A stretch of DNA of 64,000 nucleotides, from the NCBI RefSeq assembly GCF_039852015.1, contig NZ_CP156626.1:248001-312000 (forward strand), read 5' to 3'. The position numbers were made by a program, and so were the translations under genes. The notes under the pieces are model-generated. The model saw only the letters and a program-made list of their open reading frames with translations, had not been told where the DNA came from and ran no database searches. This DNA comes from Robbsia sp. KACC 23696. Lineage in GTDB: Bacteria; Pseudomonadota; Gammaproteobacteria; Burkholderiales; Burkholderiaceae. The number at the start of each line of letters is the position of its first letter. Position 1 is the stretch's first letter. Positions 17,213 through 25,365 of this stretch are shown here, piece after piece.

Positions 17213-18517
17213 ATGACAAATCGCCAGCAAATCGCGCAGCATTCGACCTGGGTCAGTATCGGCGTTAATACCGTGCTGGTCGTCCTCCAGTGCGTCGTCG
17301 GCGTGCTGGCGCATTCCCAGGCGCTGATCGCGGATGGCATACATTCCTTGAGCGACCTGGTGGCGGACGGCGTCGTGTTGTTCGCCAACCAACGCAGCGA
17401 TGCCCGCCCGGACGAAGACCACAACTATGGTCATAGTCGATACGAGAATGTGGCGTCGTTGTTTCTCGGCGCACTACTTGTCGTCGTCGGGGTCGGCATG
17501 CTCTGGCGGGCCGGTGCGCGCATGAGCGATCTGGCGGATGCGCCACCGGTACATCTGGCCGCCTTGCTGGTCGCGGCCGTCGCCGTCGTGGCCAAGGAAG
17601 GGCTGTTCCGCTTCATGCTGCGGCAAGCCGAGCGCGCTCGCTCGAGCCTGCTGGTGGCCAACGCTTGGCACGCGCGTTCGGATGCCGCCTCGTCCCTGGT
17701 CGTCTCGCTCGGCGTGCTGGGCAGCCTGCTCGGATTTCCCTTTCTCGATCCGCTGGCGGCGGCGATCGTCGGCTTCCTGGTGGGGCGAATGGGCTGGAGT
17801 TTCGCCTGGGGCGCGATGCAGGATCTGTCGGATCGTGCGGTCGACGATGACACCGTCGCTCAGGTGCGGCAAGTGCTCGCCGAGACGCCCGGTGTGCGGG
17901 CCGTGCATGCATTGCGGACGCGGAAGATGGGCGATAGTGCCGTCGTCGATGCACACTTGCTGGTCGATCCGCGGATCAGCGTCTCCGAGGGGCATTTCAT
18001 CGCCGAAACGGCACGAGCACGCCTGCTGAGCCTGAATCGGTCAGCGTCCAAAAGTGTCGCGGGGAAGAAAAGCGATGCCGAACGCGAGCAGGCGCCGCAT
18101 CGCGCCGAGGAAGGCGCCACGCCGACCGGTGCGTTGCCGGCTGCAACCACCGCCAAGCCCGCGCCGCCTGAAGCCTTCCCCATCCTCGATGCGCTGATTC
18201 ATATCGATCCGGAGGATGACGACAGCATGCCGGTTACCGTGCCGCCACTCCCATCGCGCGAAACGCTGCTTCCGCGAGCGCGAGCAGCACTTGCGCCGTA
18301 TGGCTTGTCATTGGTCAGGCTCGAATTGCATTATCTGGGGCAGGGCGTGGATGCGGAGTTGTATCTGAATGCAAGTGATGTAACGGCGGAGACTGCCCTT
18401 TGCGGCGCGGACGGCCCCGATTGGCGCTTTGTGGACTGGGTAAAAGTCGCGCATGACATCGGCGTTCGGCGGGCGCGTCCTTATCTCGTCGCGCGAGATT
18501 CGGCGCCCGGCGCCTGA
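17213..18517 (+). CDS. Cation diffusion facilitator family transporter
   Basis: A 434-residue inner-membrane cation/proton antiporter (Zn, Fe, Mn or Cd class). Six membrane segments occupy about the first 215 residues, with metal-site motifs HSLSDLVAD in TM2 and HARSDAASS in TM5, and the family signature DEDHNYGHSRYE after TM2. The cytoplasmic domain (VRAVHALRTRKMGDSAVVDAHLLVD) follows. An extra C-terminal part of about 120 residues, with a charged linker and a second alpha/beta segment, is longer than in typical CDF proteins. ATG 17213 was preferred over the TTG at 17180. Metal specificity cannot be set by eye: both TM sites read H/D-x3-D. Confidence 0.88.
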   Translation: MTNRQQIAQHSTWVSIGVNTVLVVLQCVVGVLAHSQALIADGIHSLSDLVADGVVLFANQRSDARPDEDHNYGHSRYENVASLFLGALLVVVGVGMLWRAGARMSDLADAPPVHLAALLVAAVAVVAKEGLFRFMLRQAERARSSLLVANAWHARSDAASSLVVSLGVLGSLLGFPFLDPLAAAIVGFLVGRMGWSFAWGAMQDLSDRAVDDDTVAQVRQVLAETPGVRAVHALRTRKMGDSAVVDAHLLVDPRISVSEGHFIAETARARLLSLNRSASKSVAGKKSDAEREQAPHRAEEGATPTGALPAATTAKPAPPEAFPILDALIHIDPEDDDSMPVTVPPLPSRETLLPRARAALAPYGLSLVRLELHYLGQGVDAELYLNASDVTAETALCGADGPDWRFVDWVKVAHDIGVRRARPYLVARDSAPGA

Positions 18518-18547
18518 GTGCGACAGTTTGCCGCGCCGCCAAAGTAA

Positions 18548-18603
18548 AACCGCCCCGGATGGCGGCGTACCGACAATGTCGATACGCGCATCACGGGGCG
18601 GTT
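18548..18603. terminator. Probable bidirectional terminator
   Basis: AACCGCCCCG (18548-18557) is exactly complementary to CGGGGCGGTT (18594-18603) across a 36-nt loop, between the convergent CDF and manC genes. Confidence 0.5.
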
Positions 18604-18677
18604 AAACCGCAACGGCAGCGTGGGCTGGAGCGAGAGCGGCAGGGCGCCGAAGTCGACGCCCAATCGCCTCCGCGCGG

Positions 18678-20180
18678 TCAGGCGCGGCCGTAGGTGTCGT
18701 CGAAGCGGACGATATCGTCCTCACCGAGGTAGGACCCGGACTGCACTTCGATGATCTCCAGCGGGACGCGGCCGGGGTTTGCCAGACGGTGCTTATATCC
18801 CAGCGGGATATACGTGGACTGGTTTTCCGACAGCAGCAGAACATTCTCGCCGCACGTCACTTCGGCCGTGCCGCTGACGACAATCCAGTGCTCCGCGCGG
18901 TGATAGTGCATTTGCAACGACAGTTTCGCGCCCGGATTCACGACGATGCGTTTGACCTGGAAGCGTTCGCCCATGTCGATCGAATCGTAATAGCCCCAGG
19001 GGCGATGCACCTTGCGATGGTTTTGCGCTTCCGGGTCGCCGTTCAGCTTCAGGCGGTTGACGATCGACTTCACGTGCTGGACATGCTGCTTGTCGGCGAC
19101 CAGGATCGCATCGGGCGTTTCAACGACGATCGTGTCGGTCAGGCCCACGCAGGCGATCAAGCGGCCATCCGAATGGGCGAACGTCGACGACGTCCCTTCG
19201 AACATCACGCGACCGCGGGCGACATTCCCGTCCGTGTCTTTTTCCGAGATATCCCAGACGGCATCCCATGAGCCGACATCGGACCAGCCTGCGTTCAGCG
19301 GCACGACGACGGCCTTGATATCGGTCACGTTGCTGCCATCGCCGAGGCGTTCCATGACCGCGTAATCGATCGAGTCCGACGGGCAGGCGGCGAAGGCCGT
19401 CTTGTTCAGGCGATAGAAATCGCCGTCGTCCTTGCCGCGGGTGAACGCATCGGTCACAGCGGCGTGAATTTCGGGATGGCAGGCCTCGATCGCACGCAGC
19501 CAGGTGGAGGCGCGGACGATGAAAATGCCGCTGTTCCACCAGTACTCGCCCGACGCCAGATATTGCTCGGCCAGTTCGAGGTGCGGCTTTTCGACGAACC
19601 GATCCAGCGTATGACCGCCGTGGTCGCCCAAGGACGTACCGGCCTTAATATAGCCATAGCCCGTTTCGGCGCGATTCGGCACGATGCCCAGCGCCACGAT
19701 GGCGCCATTCTGTGCATACGTCGCCGCACGGGCGACCGCTTTTTCGAATGCGTCCTGGTCAGCGACGGCGTGGTCGGCCGGCATCACGACCATCACCGGG
19801 TCATTGTTGTCCAGCGTCGCCGCCAGTGCCGCCACCGTCAGCGCGGGTGCCGTATTGCGGCCGACCGGCTCCAGAATGATTCGCGCCGCGCGGCCTTGCG
19901 CGCGCAGCTGCTCTGCCGTCAGGAAGCGGTGATCTTCACCGCAGACCAGCAGCGTTTCCGCCGCCACACGCGTCGACGCACGTAAGCCGTCGATGCGGTT
20001 CAGTGTCGACTCGAGCAAGGACTGTTCGCCCAGCAGGCCGATAAGCTGTTTCGGATAATGCTCGCGCGACAGCGGCCACAGGCGCGAGCCTGAACCGCCG
20101 GCAAGAATGACCTGCTGAATACTCATCCCATCGTCGACAGCCGGAGCGGTCACGGATGCGGAATCGATGATCTGGTTCAT
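18678..20180 (-). CDS. manC: Mannose-1-phosphate guanylyltransferase / mannose-6-phosphate isomerase
   Basis: A 500-residue bifunctional (type II PMI-GMP) enzyme that makes GDP-mannose. The N-terminal pyrophosphorylase has VILAGGSGSRLWPLSRE and PKQL, with RFVEKP further on. The C-terminal cupin isomerase has QMHYHRAEHWIVVSGTAEV and ENQSTYIPLGYKHRL. Start 20180 has TTTGGAG six bases upstream; the inner ATG at 20130 starts directly at the enzyme. It reads away from the exopolysaccharide operon but shares the 1.27-kb control region with it. It is equivalent to bceA in cepacian loci. A phosphomannomutase is not in the window. Confidence 0.95.
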   Translation of the reverse strand: MNQIIDSASVTAPAVDDGMSIQQVILAGGSGSRLWPLSREHYPKQLIGLLGEQSLLESTLNRIDGLRASTRVAAETLLVCGEDHRFLTAEQLRAQGRAARIILEPVGRNTAPALTVAALAATLDNNDPVMVVMPADHAVADQDAFEKAVARAATYAQNGAIVALGIVPNRAETGYGYIKAGTSLGDHGGHTLDRFVEKPHLELAEQYLASGEYWWNSGIFIVRASTWLRAIEACHPEIHAAVTDAFTRGKDDGDFYRLNKTAFAACPSDSIDYAVMERLGDGSNVTDIKAVVVPLNAGWSDVGSWDAVWDISEKDTDGNVARGRVMFEGTSSTFAHSDGRLIACVGLTDTIVVETPDAILVADKQHVQHVKSIVNRLKLNGDPEAQNHRKVHRPWGYYDSIDMGERFQVKRIVVNPGAKLSLQMHYHRAEHWIVVSGTAEVTCGENVLLLSENQSTYIPLGYKHRLANPGRVPLEIIEVQSGSYLGEDDIVRFDDTYGRA

Positions 20181-20392
20181 GAATGCTCCAAAGCCGTTGG
20201 GCCGCCGAACACCTCGCGGTGCGACCGCATGCATGCACCGATCCCGGGGATCCGGTGCACAAGCGCGGGGCGGCAATAAATGATGTTTTACACGCGACTG
20301 ATCATGCTATCAGAAGCGTATTGGCGCGGTCCGTGACGAAATCAACTTTTACGAATTTGCCGCACAGCCCCCGGAATTCTTATTTTAGGGCG

Positions 20393-20404
20393 ATGTGCGC
20401 ACAT
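20393..20404. promoter_or_regulatory. Perfect palindrome ATGTGCGCACAT
   Basis: A 12-bp perfect dyad about 210 bases upstream of manC. A dimeric regulator site is plausible; no specific family is implied. Confidence 0.4.
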
Positions 20405-20471
20405 GACGGACCCTGTTCCCCGGGGTGCCACTGTCCTCATTATGGCAGCGATATTATTTGGGCGGCAGGGA

Positions 20472-20495
20472 TTTTGTAAGAGGATTCCTACAAAA
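20472..20495. promoter_or_regulatory. RcsAB-box-like operator
   Basis: TAAGAGGATTCCTA at 20477-20490 matches the enterobacterial RcsAB box consensus TAAGAATATTCCTA at 12 of 14 positions. It is embedded in a longer inverted repeat, TTTTGTA (20472-20478) and TACAAAA (20489-20495). The site is about 290 bp from manC and 950 bp from yjbF. In enterobacteria such boxes drive the colanic-acid operon and yjbEFGH. An RcsB-like regulator is encoded at 12473-13651. Confidence 0.6.
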
Positions 20496-20723
20496 CCACG
20501 CCCGGTTATTTGATAAGGCAAAAATACGTGACAAAGTGGCCTGCCGCACCGTCACACGCGTTTACCCAGAGCATGCTTTAATGTTTCAGAGCCATGCTGA
20601 GATGCGCGGCAACGTCCCCGATTTCGCGGCGTTGCCGACCTGGTCCAGCAGGTGCAAAAACCAGAACAGAAACGGCGTCTGCCTCCGGGCCGGGCCGGTG
20701 TATCGGGGGATTCGGGCGCGAAG

Positions 20724-20766
20724 CCGGACCGATCCCGTGCGGGACGCCTGCGCGGGATCGGTCCGG
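20724..20766. repeat. 14-bp perfect hairpin in the exopolysaccharide control region
   Basis: CCGGACCGATCCCG (20724-20737) and its exact complement (20753-20766) surround a 15-nt loop. There is no T-run on either strand, so it is not a classic terminator. It may be a structured leader element or a protein site. Confidence 0.65.
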
Positions 20767-21448
20767 TGTGACGCGTACGTATGACGACATGATGTCGACT
20801 AACAAATCATCGACCTCATCGCATGCACGTACTCGTCTCGCAGAATTCAAAATGACATGAGATATTGATCGGATGACGGGTGGTACCGTGTGTCGCAGGG
20901 TAATAAACGGAAAGCTGCATTTGGAAACGTCTGGATACAAGGTCGTTGTTGAGACGACGATTTTTCGCCACTAGAATGTGTTCGGTCCTCGCGTCGCAGC
21001 GGCAAGAGAAGCGCGCGGGATGCCTGCCCTCTTTTTGAAATCGCTGCGTGGCTTCGAGGTTGAAAGGCACGCAGTCGTTCGGCGACGCTTGTCACGACGT
21101 TCCGCCCAGCGCGCCGTATCCAGCGGCATCGTTTCCGCAAGTCACTCGTTATGTGGCGCCGGCAGAGTCAAGCAGGTGCCGCAACCCATCCGCGTTTGCC
21201 GGATGAGCGATGCATCCGCGGCACGATTCACGTTTCATCTGTACTGCAAACGGCATCGACGAGTCAGGGTTCCTGTGTGTTCCCCGGTGCATCGAGGCCT
21301 TGCCAGTGGAGGGGCGGTTTATTTTTGGGATGCCATGGGCTCCCCGCGTTGGTGGCGAGGGAGCCTTTGTCATCAATGCATGTGTGACATCGCGCGCGGC
21401 CGGGGGGCGGCGTTGCAGGATTCTTCGGGGCATAACAAAAAGCGAACT

Positions 21449-22090
21449 ATGCAGATTGCGCGTCTCATCGTCTGTTCGACCGTGTTGTTGAGCGCCTGTT
21501 CGGCGCCGGTGGCCGCCGTGTCGGATTACATCAAGTTCAAGCGCAGCACGTCGCAAGCCGCGGTCGCGAGCACGCCTTTGACGAAGGGGTATGACTATCT
21601 ATTGGTCACCGTGCAGGGCAAGTCGTTCCTGATGGCGCGCGGCGCCGAGGAGTCGGCCCCGGACGGACCGGTAGGTGTCTGGTACAGCGGTGCGGGAGAA
21701 GTCCTGCGCCTGCAGAACGGCAGGGTGTTGTCCGCGAGCGGGACGCCGGTGCAATGGACCGATGTGCGCCTGTCGGCACAGCCGAATTGGCAGGCGCTCG
21801 GGACCGAGGCGACGTTGGAACGTCGCCGCGACGAGTCGCCGGGTTACCACTTCGGCCTGACCGACACGTTGACGGTGACGCCGATCGCCGCGCCGCGCCG
21901 CAGTCACTTCTACGGTACGCCAGATGCATCGCTGCATTGGTTCCGTGAAGTGTCGTCGGGGAATAATGCTTTGCCCTCGTCGCTCTACGCGGTGCGTTTC
22001 GACGGTCAAAACAGCGAAGTGGTTTACGGGGAACAGTGTCTGTCGAGAAGCTTGTGCTTCTCCTGGCAGCGCTGGCCCAACAGAACATAA
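21449..22090 (+). CDS. yjbF: YjbF/GfcB-family outer-membrane lipoprotein
   Basis: A 213-residue lipoprotein. The signal peptide RLIVCSTVLLSAC ends in a lipobox with Cys at about 17. The body has YLLVTVQGKSFLMARG and ends VVYGEQCLSRSLCFSWQRWP, the characteristic C-terminus of the YjbF/GfcB family. In E. coli, relatives are in the yjbEFGH exopolysaccharide operon and in group 4 capsule loci. Start 21449 is the ATG directly ahead of the signal peptide; the frame is open 157 codons further upstream but that part has no resemblance to the family. The next gene starts 11 bases after its stop. Confidence 0.85.
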   Translation: MQIARLIVCSTVLLSACSAPVAAVSDYIKFKRSTSQAAVASTPLTKGYDYLLVTVQGKSFLMARGAEESAPDGPVGVWYSGAGEVLRLQNGRVLSASGTPVQWTDVRLSAQPNWQALGTEATLERRRDESPGYHFGLTDTLTVTPIAAPRRSHFYGTPDASLHWFREVSSGNNALPSSLYAVRFDGQNSEVVYGEQCLSRSLCFSWQRWPNRT

Positions 22091-22101
22091 GGGCAGCGTC
22101 G

Positions 22102-25100
22102 ATGCATAAATGGGGGACGCGGGGAGCGCCGAGGTTACGTGAGGCACGACGGTCACATGGCCAAAGCGCGCGGTATCTGTTGTCGTGTCTGCTGCTGTGC
22201 GGCGTGCCGATGAAGGCATGGTCGCAGGTGTCGGCGACGATCGATCAGTCCACATATCTGGGTGATTGGCTCGTGCAACGTCATATCGAAGAGGCGGGGT
22301 TTGACAGCAACGCGGCGACGAATCGTGCGCCGGCGCCGCTGTACACTCGCGCGCTCATCTGGACGCGGCCCCTCGATCGCCTGATTCAAGAGGCGCGCTG
22401 GCGCGCGCTATTGACGCAGATCAAATATCGCCCCGGCACGCGACGTATCAAGGCGCGTGTACGGGACGGTCTGTACGCCCGGCTGTCCGCCATGGAACCC
22501 ACCGGTCGTCTGCCGGTCCGCTCCGGTGACGGTCGTTGGCTCCAGGCCAATCCGCAGCAGGATCCGAAGCTGTCGCCGGGCGATACGGTGACCGTGCCGT
22601 TGCGTCCTAATACGGTCAGCATCATTCTGGAAGACGGTGCCATTTGCACGGTGCCTTATCGCGCGGATGCTGAAGCGAGTTACTACATCCAGGCCTGCAC
22701 GCCGCGCATCCGGGCCGACATCGCCTGGGTCGCGCAGCCGGATGCCACGGTTCAGAAGGTCGGGATCGGCTTGTGGAATGCGCAGAAGCAAACGCCGGTG
22801 GCGCCGGGCGCCTGGATCTGGGCGCCGAGTCGTCGCAGCGGCTGGCCGGAACAAGTGTCGGATCGCATCGCCGCCTTCCTTGCGACGCAACCCCCTTCCG
22901 GTATTCGGACGCCCCACGCTGCCGTCACGCAAGCCGACGATGCCGAGGTGGGTAGCGACAACGCGACCGCCGTGGACGCCACGTCGATCCGTCCGGACGT
23001 GGTGAACTCCGCCAGTGGCAATGCGCGTCGTCCGGCGCCGGTATCGAGCAGCCAGCAAAATCCCGCCGCTGCCGGTGCGCTGTCGTCGAACGGCGGCGGT
23101 ACGCAGCGCGCCGCCGCGCCGATGGCCGCATCGGACGTCGCCGCGACGACCGACGCCAGGGCGTTGACGCAGTCGGCCACGCCTGATGAGTTGATCAAGC
23201 CGAACGTCAGCGACGCCAACCTTGCGAGAGCCAACCGCTGGGCCAAGGATCGCGACGACGACTTGCAGGTCACCAGCAACGATTTCGGCAGTGAGGGGCT
23301 GTTGCAGACGCCGTCGGCGCGGATGTCGCCAGCAGGGAGTGCATCGATCAGCTTCACCGATGTGAATCCGTATCAGCGCGTGAACATCATGATGAATCCG
23401 CTCGACTGGCTCGAGTTCGGGTTCCGCTATACCAATATTCAAAATCACTTGTACGGCGCGGAGGCCCTGAGCGGGGACCAGTCATACAAGGATAAATCGA
23501 TCGATGCGAAGGTCCGGCTCTGGAAGGAGTCCGCCTTTGTGCCGCAGGTCGCCCTCGGCATGATGGACATCGGCGGCACCGGCCTGTTTTCCAGCGAGTA
23601 CCTCGTGGCCAGCAAACGCACCGGTGGATTCGACTGGTCCTTAGGTCTGGGCTGGGGGTATCTCGGTTCGCGCGGCGATCTGAGCAATCCGTTCTCGGTC
23701 TTCAGCAGCAAGTTCGATACGCGTCCCAACGGCAATGGCGCGTCGACGGCCGGTGGCATCGGAAAATCCTTTTTCCGCGGCCGCACCGCCCTCTTTGGCG
23801 GCGTCCAGTACCAGTTCCCGACGATTCCGTTGATCGTCAAGCTCGAGTACGACGGCAACGACTACAAGAAGGAACCGTTCGGGTATGACGCCAACGCGAA
23901 GCTGCCGATCAATGTCGGACTGGTCTATCGCGCAACCCGAAACCTCGACCTCAGCGTCGGCTTCGAACGTGGCAACCGCTTCATGTTCGGCGCGACGCTG
24001 CATGGCAATTTGTCGAACCTCGGCACGCGTAAGGTGAGCGCGGCGGCGCCGCTGCCAGTCTCGCCCCAGCGGCCCGCACCGGATGCGCCCGCTCCCGATT
24101 GGCGCAAGACGGTTGCCGATGTCCAAGCGCAGACCGGTTGGAAGGTGCTCGACATCCAGTCGCATGGCCAGACCCTCGTGATCGTGTTCGACAGCCCGCA
24201 GGCCTTCTACCGCCGCCGTCTGCTCGATCAGATCGCGACCGTTTTGCACCGCGACGCGCCGGCCGACATCGATACGTTCCGAATCGTCACCGTCTTGCAA
24301 GGTCAGACGATGCGCTCCTACACGGTCCGTCGTACCGCGTGGGTGCAGAGCAAGACGCAGGCGGTGCCGGTCACCGATCAGACGCCGACGATTCTCGAAG
24401 GCGCGCCGCCGCCGAACGCGCAGGTCGACGAAAGCCCGGCGCTGTACAAGGCGCCGATTCAGCGCTTCTACTACGCGTTCGGCCCGGGCTATTCGCAATC
24501 GCTGGGCGGACCGAACGGCTTCGTGCTGTACAGCATTTCGGCGCAGGCGAACGCCGCATTCCGCTTGACGCAGTCGACCTGGCTCGCGGGCGGCCTCAGC
24601 TATCGTCTGTTCGACAATTATTCGAACTTCACTTATGACGCGCCCAGCTCGCTGCCGCATGTGCGCACGGAAGCCCGGCACTACATGACGACGTCGCGGC
24701 TGACGATCCCGTATCTGCAGATGACGCATATCGGCAAGCTGACGGCAAACCAATACTACAGCCTGTACGGCGGTCTGCTGGAGCCGATGTTCGCCGGTGT
24801 CGGGGCCGAATGGCTCTGGCGCCCATCGAACAGTCCGCTGGCGGTGGGTGTCGACGTCAACGAAGTGAAGCAGCGCGGGTACAACGACGACTTCTCGATG
24901 CGCAGTTATCAGACCTTCACCGGTCACCTGACCGCGTATTGGGATACTGGCTGGAACGACGTGCTCGTCAAGGCGAGCGTCGGTCAGTACCTGGCGAAGG
25001 ACAAGGGCATCACGCTCGATATTTCACGCCGCTTCCGTAACGGCGTGTTGATCGGCGCGTATGCGACGAAGACGAACATTACGTCGGCGCAATTTGGAGA

Positions 25101-25311
25101 AGGTAGCTTCGACAAGGGTGTCTATGTGCAGATCCCGTTCGATGCGCTGCTCAGTCGTTCGACCGGCGGGATAGCGAACTTGAATTGGGAGCCGCTGACA
25201 CGGGATGGCGGTGCAAAGCTCGATCGACAGTTCCAGTTGTATGACCTGACCGACGAGCGTAGTCCGAAGAATCTTTGGTATCAACCTGGCGCGGATGTCA
25301 ATCGCCAGTGA
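22102..25311 (+). CDS. YjbG(GfcC)-YjbH(GfcD) fusion, exopolysaccharide outer-membrane protein
   Basis: A 1069-residue exported protein. AAGGG lies eight bases before ATG 22102. The signal peptide (about 24-42) ends near AWSQ after a long basic region. Residues about 45-265 look like GfcC/YjbG: PLYTRALIWTRPLDRLIQ, paired domains with LSPGDTVTVPLRPNTVSIIL. A 110-residue Ala/Ser/Thr-rich linker follows. From about 385 on it is YjbH-like: FGSEGLLQTPSARMSPAGS, FTDVNPYQRVNIMMNPLDW, GLGWGYLGSRGDLSNPF and aromatic beta-strands to the end (NLNWEPLTRDGG), typical of an outer-membrane beta-barrel. In E. coli these are two proteins. Likely role: passage or retention of the polysaccharide at the outer membrane; by family and position only. 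Confidence 0.8.
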   Translation: MHKWGTRGAPRLREARRSHGQSARYLLSCLLLCGVPMKAWSQVSATIDQSTYLGDWLVQRHIEEAGFDSNAATNRAPAPLYTRALIWTRPLDRLIQEARWRALLTQIKYRPGTRRIKARVRDGLYARLSAMEPTGRLPVRSGDGRWLQANPQQDPKLSPGDTVTVPLRPNTVSIILEDGAICTVPYRADAEASYYIQACTPRIRADIAWVAQPDATVQKVGIGLWNAQKQTPVAPGAWIWAPSRRSGWPEQVSDRIAAFLATQPPSGIRTPHAAVTQADDAEVGSDNATAVDATSIRPDVVNSASGNARRPAPVSSSQQNPAAAGALSSNGGGTQRAAAPMAASDVAATTDARALTQSATPDELIKPNVSDANLARANRWAKDRDDDLQVTSNDFGSEGLLQTPSARMSPAGSASISFTDVNPYQRVNIMMNPLDWLEFGFRYTNIQNHLYGAEALSGDQSYKDKSIDAKVRLWKESAFVPQVALGMMDIGGTGLFSSEYLVASKRTGGFDWSLGLGWGYLGSRGDLSNPFSVFSSKFDTRPNGNGASTAGGIGKSFFRGRTALFGGVQYQFPTIPLIVKLEYDGNDYKKEPFGYDANAKLPINVGLVYRATRNLDLSVGFERGNRFMFGATLHGNLSNLGTRKVSAAAPLPVSPQRPAPDAPAPDWRKTVADVQAQTGWKVLDIQSHGQTLVIVFDSPQAFYRRRLLDQIATVLHRDAPADIDTFRIVTVLQGQTMRSYTVRRTAWVQSKTQAVPVTDQTPTILEGAPPPNAQVDESPALYKAPIQRFYYAFGPGYSQSLGGPNGFVLYSISAQANAAFRLTQSTWLAGGLSYRLFDNYSNFTYDAPSSLPHVRTEARHYMTTSRLTIPYLQMTHIGKLTANQYYSLYGGLLEPMFAGVGAEWLWRPSNSPLAVGVDVNEVKQRGYNDDFSMRSYQTFTGHLTAYWDTGWNDVLVKASVGQYLAKDKGITLDISRRFRNGVLIGAYATKTNITSAQFGEGSFDKGVYVQIPFDALLSRSTGGIANLNWEPLTRDGGAKLDRQFQLYDLTDERSPKNLWYQPGADVNRQ

Positions 25312-25365
25312 CGGAGGTCCGGCGCGTGCCGGACACCGCGAGCCCCTGGGAGGAGAAAGAACAAC

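Larger units (their letters stand above)
20181..21448. other. Long control region between manC and the exopolysaccharide operon
   Basis: About 1.27 kb with no supported gene. The longest open frames here lack ribosome-binding sites and family resemblance, and the frame that runs into yjbF from 20978 has no recognisable N-terminus. The region contains a perfect 12-bp palindrome (20393-20404), an RcsAB-like box (20472-20495) and a 14-bp perfect hairpin (20724-20766). No ops/JUMPstart element (GGCGGTAG) was found. Confidence 0.6.

Noticed and set aside
20978-21448. Upstream extension of yjbF by 157 codons
   Set aside because: No family resemblance, and the signal peptide with lipobox begins only at 21449.
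20181-21448. ops/JUMPstart (RfaH) element ahead of the exopolysaccharide operon
   Set aside because: GGCGGTAG was looked for and not found in this region.
23641-24927. 428-aa open frame on the minus strand over the yjbG-yjbH fusion
   Set aside because: Antisense shadow of a well-supported gene; highly basic composition, no ribosome-binding site.
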